A model generated the notes under the pieces. That model worked only from the letters and a program-made list of their open reading frames with translations. It did not search any database and was not told where the DNA came from. From positions 1-53,754 of the forward strand of contig CALAPY010000105.1 of assembly GCA_937891015.1 (NCBI GenBank): DNA of 53,754 bases. The letters run 5' to 3'. The stretch is from UBA2108 sp002713215. Its GTDB lineage: Bacteria; Bacteroidota; Bacteroidia; Flavobacteriales_G; Salibacteraceae. Both the position numbers and the translations under genes were made by a program. Below, piece after piece: positions 49,571-53,754 of this stretch (its first letter is position 1; every line of letters begins with the position of its first letter).

Positions 49571-51486
49571 TGTGTGGAATAGCGGGCATATGGCATAAAA
49601 ACTCAGTGAATGGACATGACTTGGAAAATAAGATCCAAGCCATTACAAATGCACTAGCACATCGCGGACCCGATGGCACGGGGCATCTTTTCTTCAATGA
49701 TGAATTGGAGCATGACACTGGATTCGGTTCATCAGTAGATGCAAATAAGGTTAGGGGCTGTCTGGGGCATCGTAGGCTTTCCATTATAGACCTGAGCGAC
49801 GGAGGTCATCAACCCATGGTTTTGGAAGAGGGGCAATTGGTTATCACTTACAATGGGGAATTGTTTAATTACCTGGAACTTAAGAAGGCCTTAGAAAAAA
49901 AGGGACACCAATTTGTTTCAGCATCCGATACCGAGGTATTGCTCCATGCATTTATGGAATGGGGTGAAAACATGTACGAAAAATTGGAGGGTATGTGGGC
50001 CTTTGCAATTTTGAATAAAAGAAACAAAACACTCCTACTTAGTCGCGATAGAACCGGTGTTAAACCCCTTTATTACAGATACAAAGAAGGAGTATTTTCA
50101 TTTGCTTCAGAGATAAAAGGCTTACTGGCTTTTGAAAAAGAGTCTCCCAATAATTCAGCACTGGCCAAACTACTCGTCCACAATGATTTCAACTTAAAAA
50201 ATGAAACTCTGTTTGAAAACATATTTGAGTTAGAAGCAGGTCGACAGATTCATTTTAACACTCAATCTTTTGATTTAAATCAGTCTAGTTTCAACAATGT
50301 AAACGTAAATCGCGATTCATACTCTAGTGTTGGAGAATCCGATCTGCTGGAAAAAAGTGAACATTTTTATTCCTTTCTCAAAGAAACAATAGTTAAACAT
50401 TCAAGGTCGGATGTTCCAATAGCAAGCTGTTTAAGCGGTGGGCTTGACAGTGGAACCATTGTGGGAATTCTTTCGGAATTGGGCCATTCAAACCTGCAAG
50501 TATTCTCGTCATGCTTCCCCGACTACCATCAAAACGAATATCCCTACATAAAAAGCCTGGTGGAAAAGCACAAGTTAAACTGGAAAATCTCCGAGCCTAA
50601 GAGCGAAGGGTTGTATGATACTATTGAAGATCTGGTTTATACACAAGAATATCCTCTCCTATCTACAAGTACCTATGCTCAATATGAATTGATGAAACTG
50701 GTTTCGAAAAGCGGTGTTAAAGTGGTAATGGATGGACAAGGAGCCGATGAGTTACTGGGTGGGTACAATCGCTACTTTAATCATTTGCAGCAAGAATTAT
50801 TGGCCCAGGGGAGAATTAAAGAAGCCATGAACCTTCCTATTGAGCTTAAAAGAACCGGGATTGAACTCATTAAAAAATCAATTACAAAATCCGGATTTAC
50901 TTCATTGGAGGATACTGTATACAAAAGATCATTTTTCGATTTTGAGGCCATCGAATCGGAATGGCTCGAAAAAAATAGATGGAACTCAGAAGGTTCATTC
51001 TCTGCCAACACGCTCAACGAAAGGTTGTTTTATGACTACTTCACTGGCGATTTGGGCACACTTCTTCGAGCAGAAGACCGCAACAGTATGCGATTTTCTA
51101 TCGAATCAAGGGTTCCTTTTGCCGATAGCTATGAATTGGCCAAATGGGTTTTTACATTACAATCGGGGTACAAGCTTGGGACAAACGGAAATAAACTTTT
51201 GATGCGTGCGAGCGCAGAAAAACAGGATTATCTAACCAAAAAAATTCTCAACAGAAAAGACAAGCTCGGGTACCAAACCCCCTCTGGCCAATGGATTAAG
51301 GAACAGAAGATCAAGCTGTTTGAATACCTGAATTACATTCCCGATGATATCGTCAACCGAACCTTACTGGAAAATAAATTGAACGAAATCATATTAAAAA
51401 CCAATAACGACACCGATGAAAACCTCAGACTTTTTAAGTGGTTCACACTGGGTGCCTGGTTTAAGGTCTTTCATGCCTCCACTTAA
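49570..51486 (+). CDS. asnB: Glutamine-hydrolysing asparagine synthetase family enzyme
   Basis: A 638-residue AsnB-type protein. It has the glutaminase domain with nucleophile Cys2 (M-C-G-I-A-G-I-W), H-R-G-P-D-G at 31-36, and Y-N-G-E-L-F-N at 94-100. The synthetase domain follows, with the PP-loop S-G-G-L-D-S at 289-294 and D-G-Q-G-A-D-E-L-L-G-G-Y later. In glycan operons such enzymes can amidate sugar acids instead of making free asparagine. The tight coupling to a GT4 and a flippase supports that reading here, but the sequence alone cannot decide. Confidence 0.85.
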   Translation: MCGIAGIWHKNSVNGHDLENKIQAITNALAHRGPDGTGHLFFNDELEHDTGFGSSVDANKVRGCLGHRRLSIIDLSDGGHQPMVLEEGQLVITYNGELFNYLELKKALEKKGHQFVSASDTEVLLHAFMEWGENMYEKLEGMWAFAILNKRNKTLLLSRDRTGVKPLYYRYKEGVFSFASEIKGLLAFEKESPNNSALAKLLVHNDFNLKNETLFENIFELEAGRQIHFNTQSFDLNQSSFNNVNVNRDSYSSVGESDLLEKSEHFYSFLKETIVKHSRSDVPIASCLSGGLDSGTIVGILSELGHSNLQVFSSCFPDYHQNEYPYIKSLVEKHKLNWKISEPKSEGLYDTIEDLVYTQEYPLLSTSTYAQYELMKLVSKSGVKVVMDGQGADELLGGYNRYFNHLQQELLAQGRIKEAMNLPIELKRTGIELIKKSITKSGFTSLEDTVYKRSFFDFEAIESEWLEKNRWNSEGSFSANTLNERLFYDYFTGDLGTLLRAEDRNSMRFSIESRVPFADSYELAKWVFTLQSGYKLGTNGNKLLMRASAEKQDYLTKKILNRKDKLGYQTPSGQWIKEQKIKLFEYLNYIPDDIVNRTLLENKLNEIILKTNNDTDENLRLFKWFTLGAWFKVFHAST

Positions 51487-51533
51487 TCAATTCTTCCACC
51501 TTACAACGATTTAATTTGCTGGATGTTAATGAA

Positions 51534-51549
51534 TCACTAAATTTGGTGA
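51534..51549. promoter_or_regulatory. Near-perfect 16-bp palindrome upstream of the Asp-box protein gene
   Basis: TCACTAAATTTGGTGA has one mismatched pair. A second, perfect 10-bp palindrome, TAACTAGTTA, lies at 51566-51575, 10 bp before the ATG. No TAnnTTTG element is visible in this 99-bp gap, so control by a regulator or an alternative sigma factor is possible. Confidence 0.4.
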
Positions 51550-51585
51550 CTTTAAAATATCTTAATAACTAGTTAAATTTCTAAT

Positions 51586-53754
51586 ATGAAGAAAATATTA
51601 TCTCTCGCTGCGTTGATGGGTTTGTGGTCAGCTATTGCCTTTTCGCAGTCAAATAATACTGACCCCAAGATGGGCGTTGTCTCGGATGCAAGTGAAGTAA
51701 TTAGATTGGATCGAATTGGTTCGGATCAGTCTTCAAGCACTGCAACTAGCCAAATGTCTTACGGTAATAGTGGCGGATCCAGAGCAAGCGCCAGCAAAAA
51801 TGGTCTTGTCCTTGGAAAAAGTAATTACGATCTCCAAAGTAATTCAAGCATTGACGATCGCTTCATCAGAAATAGTGATGGTACCATGTGCGCTGTTTAT
51901 ACCATGGCTCAGAGCAATGACCCATACAATGACAGAGGAACCGGATACCTATATTATTCGGGAAACAAATGGACCATTTCCAATCCTTCTGCAAGGATAG
52001 AACCTGAAAGAATTGGATGGCCTTCTATTGGAATTACCAAGTCTAATAAAGAAATAATTATTAGTCACTCGACGGCTTCTGATCAATTGATATTGACCCA
52101 TCGTGCTGCGAAAGGAGCAGGACCCTGGAAAACAGTATTTGATCCTAATGGTGCGAAAGCAGCCAAAGTAGGTGGTACAGGATATACCTTATGGCCAAGA
52201 ATGGCGATTGGTGGTAAAAAAGGAGAAACCGTTCATTTAATTGCTATTTCTGAGCCACTTCCTGTAACCGGAAGCTCTTTTAACGGTAGTCTATATAAAG
52301 GAATTGATGGAGCTATTTGCTACAGCAGATCGAAAGATGGCGGTGTTACCTGGGACAAGAAAAGTGTTGTTCTAAAAGGACTTGATAGTACCATGTACAG
52401 TGATTTTAATGCAGATTCTTATGCTATTCACGCAAAAGGAGATGTAGTAGCAATAGTAGTTTTCCACAGATTTAATCATACCACGGTACTAAAATCAACA
52501 GACGATGGAAATACATGGAAAGTAATGTATGCATTAAAAATGCCTTCAGACAAATATACTCTCGGAGATTATCCGATTATGGATACTATTCAAACGGCTG
52601 ATAACACCGGAGATGTTGTTATTGATGATAATGGTGAAGTTCATGTAATGTTTGGTGCCTGGACCTGGACCGATCCTGACACTTCAGATCGAGCTGCAAG
52701 TGGAGGTCATCAATACACTACTTTCCCATTCATGAATGGTCTTAACTACTGGAAAGAATCCTACGGCGATGGAAATTTCAGAAGACTTGTTGATTTTATC
52801 GATCAAGATGGTAATACCGGAAACTTTAACATCGTGGGCGGCATTAATGGCCTTACAAATTATGGAGCAAAATCAGTGAATGGTTACCCTTCAATGGGCG
52901 TGGATGCAACTGGTGCTATTTATGCAACCTTTATGGGAATCATGGAATCCAGTGGAACGAAGATGTATAACGATGGTACCAATCACTACCGTCACCAATT
53001 CGTAATTAAATCGATGGATGGTGGTTGTACCTGGGGTTCACCAATGGACTTAACCGACGAAGGAAATGGATTTGAAGAATGTGTTTATGGCGCAATGCCA
53101 CCTATGGTTGACGACAGTGTCCGTGTCATTTACATGGAAGACTTAAGTCCAGGTACTGCCGTTGGTCCTATTGCGCACTCTGACGGAGTAAATGAGATGG
53201 TATACGTTTCTGTTTCAAAACATGTACTACCTAATGACACCAACAAATGTTTAGTGGTAATAGCTGGAGACCTGAACTTATGTGCAGGTGATTCAATTTG
53301 GTTGGATGCAGGTCCTTCTTGCGGTTCCGCCTATAAATGGAATACCGGTGCTACAACGGCAGGAATTTGGGTAAAAACAACCGGCAAATACAGCTGTGAG
53401 GTAACTACCTTGTGTGGTAAAATTACCCAGGAAGTTGAGGTTGTTCAGCCTACTTCAGGACAAGGGCCAAAAATTAACTTAACTTCAGATTTAACTGAGT
53501 TATGTCCTAGCGGAAGCCAAACTACTTTACGCGTTAGTCACAATTCAATTGGTAGTACTGGTTTCTATCGCTGGAACGGTGGCTCTCAATCATTGGTAGA
53601 TACGTTTAATATTACTGTTCCAGGTACATACAATGTAGAAGTTTCAAACTGTGCCAATGGAAAATCTACGGCAACTATTGTAATTGCCCCGGTTACAGCT
53701 GCAATCGCAACCGTGACAGGAGATCAATTTCTTTGTACAGGTGATACAAGCGCA
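51586..53754 (+). CDS. Secreted Asp-box (sialidase-like) protein with Ig/PKD-like modules (C terminus outside the window)
   Basis: The open frame runs from an ATG to the right edge without a stop (723 residues). A signal peptide (about 1-20, ending A-I-A-F-S-Q) is followed by a roughly 530-residue beta-propeller-like region. It has three Asp boxes of the S-x-D-x-G-x-T-W form: S-R-S-K-D-G-G-V-T-W near 52324, K-S-T-D-D-G-N-T-W near 52494 and K-S-M-D-G-G-C-T-W near 53008. From about 53260 there are Ig/PKD-like modules with C-x-G-D-S/T-x-W-L-D-A, as in type IX-secreted proteins. The sialidase catalytic residues (an Arg triad and a Tyr/Glu pair) cannot be assigned, so enzymatic activity is uncertain. 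Confidence 0.8.
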   Translation, partial: MKKILSLAALMGLWSAIAFSQSNNTDPKMGVVSDASEVIRLDRIGSDQSSSTATSQMSYGNSGGSRASASKNGLVLGKSNYDLQSNSSIDDRFIRNSDGTMCAVYTMAQSNDPYNDRGTGYLYYSGNKWTISNPSARIEPERIGWPSIGITKSNKEIIISHSTASDQLILTHRAAKGAGPWKTVFDPNGAKAAKVGGTGYTLWPRMAIGGKKGETVHLIAISEPLPVTGSSFNGSLYKGIDGAICYSRSKDGGVTWDKKSVVLKGLDSTMYSDFNADSYAIHAKGDVVAIVVFHRFNHTTVLKSTDDGNTWKVMYALKMPSDKYTLGDYPIMDTIQTADNTGDVVIDDNGEVHVMFGAWTWTDPDTSDRAASGGHQYTTFPFMNGLNYWKESYGDGNFRRLVDFIDQDGNTGNFNIVGGINGLTNYGAKSVNGYPSMGVDATGAIYATFMGIMESSGTKMYNDGTNHYRHQFVIKSMDGGCTWGSPMDLTDEGNGFEECVYGAMPPMVDDSVRVIYMEDLSPGTAVGPIAHSDGVNEMVYVSVSKHVLPNDTNKCLVVIAGDLNLCAGDSIWLDAGPSCGSAYKWNTGATTAGIWVKTTGKYSCEVTTLCGKITQEVEVVQPTSGQGPKINLTSDLTELCPSGSQTTLRVSHNSIGSTGFYRWNGGSQSLVDTFNITVPGTYNVEVSNCANGKSTATIVIAPVTAAIATVTGDQFLCTGDTSA

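Noticed and set aside
51716..52000. 94-codon plus-strand frame starting inside the right-edge gene
   Set aside because: It is out of frame with the signal peptide and Asp boxes. The frame starting at 51586 stays open to the edge and explains the region.

Overview
The window reads as chromosomal DNA of a marine- or freshwater-type member of the Bacteroidota, most likely Flavobacteriales. The evidence is a low GC content, little or no Shine-Dalgarno signal, several promoters of the Bacteroidota type (TTG/TTTG, 17-19 bp, TAnnTTTG), large secreted repeat proteins of the kind exported by type IX secretion, and family variants typical of the phylum (a 939-residue CarB, DUF4834, DUF4924, a Tgt without zinc cysteines). 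The species cannot be named from the sequence. I see no insertion sequence, prophage, integrase or CRISPR array.

Region 1 (1-3778, minus): the N-terminal 1259 codons of a very large surface protein, with a signal peptide, three LamG domains and then a ladder of about 75-residue repeats running off the left edge. Region 2 (3.9-15.6 kb): a surface-glycan neighbourhood in mixed orientation. It holds three SAM methyltransferases, a Wzx-like flippase, a GT42/DUF115-like protein, a YfhO-like membrane protein, two convergent DUF5672 paralogues, a GalE-like epimerase and a GT2 glycosyltransferase. The GT2 gene is joined to carB and a DUF4834 gene in one tight minus-strand unit.

Region 3 (15.6-47 kb): mostly housekeeping genes, densely packed. 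They cover pyrimidine and arginine supply (carB), haem (hemE), fatty acids (accA), isoprenoids (ispE), LPS export (lptG/F-like), tRNA and rRNA modification (tgt, miaE, rsmG), ribosomal protein L34 (rpmH), one-carbon metabolism (gcvT), L-2-hydroxyglutarate oxidation (lhgO), comB, an ECF sigma factor, an MsbA-like ABC exporter and a potassium-channel-like protein. Between them are envelope genes: a di-haem peroxidase lipoprotein with a beta-barrel partner, an OmpA fusion, several lipoproteins, an Skp/OmpH-like protein and a CapD-type nucleotide-sugar dehydratase. One 41-residue lipoprotein gene is followed by an intrinsic terminator that ends right at the start of hemE.

Region 4 (47-51.5 kb): tRNA-His(GTG), then an overlapping three-gene glycan block (GT4, Wzx-like flippase, asparagine synthetase). 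Region 5 (51.6 kb to the right edge): the start of a second large secreted protein, with three Asp-box motifs followed by Ig/PKD-like Cys-containing modules.

The theme is the cell envelope: glycan building and flipping at both ends, outer-membrane proteins and lipoproteins through the middle, and a giant secreted protein at each edge. The most unusual observations are the cysteine-free Tgt, the terminator abutting hemE, the convergent DUF5672 pair, the origin-like repeat region at 40.2 kb and the mismatched tRNA-His acceptor stem. I do not see a clear multi-gene defence or mobile system.
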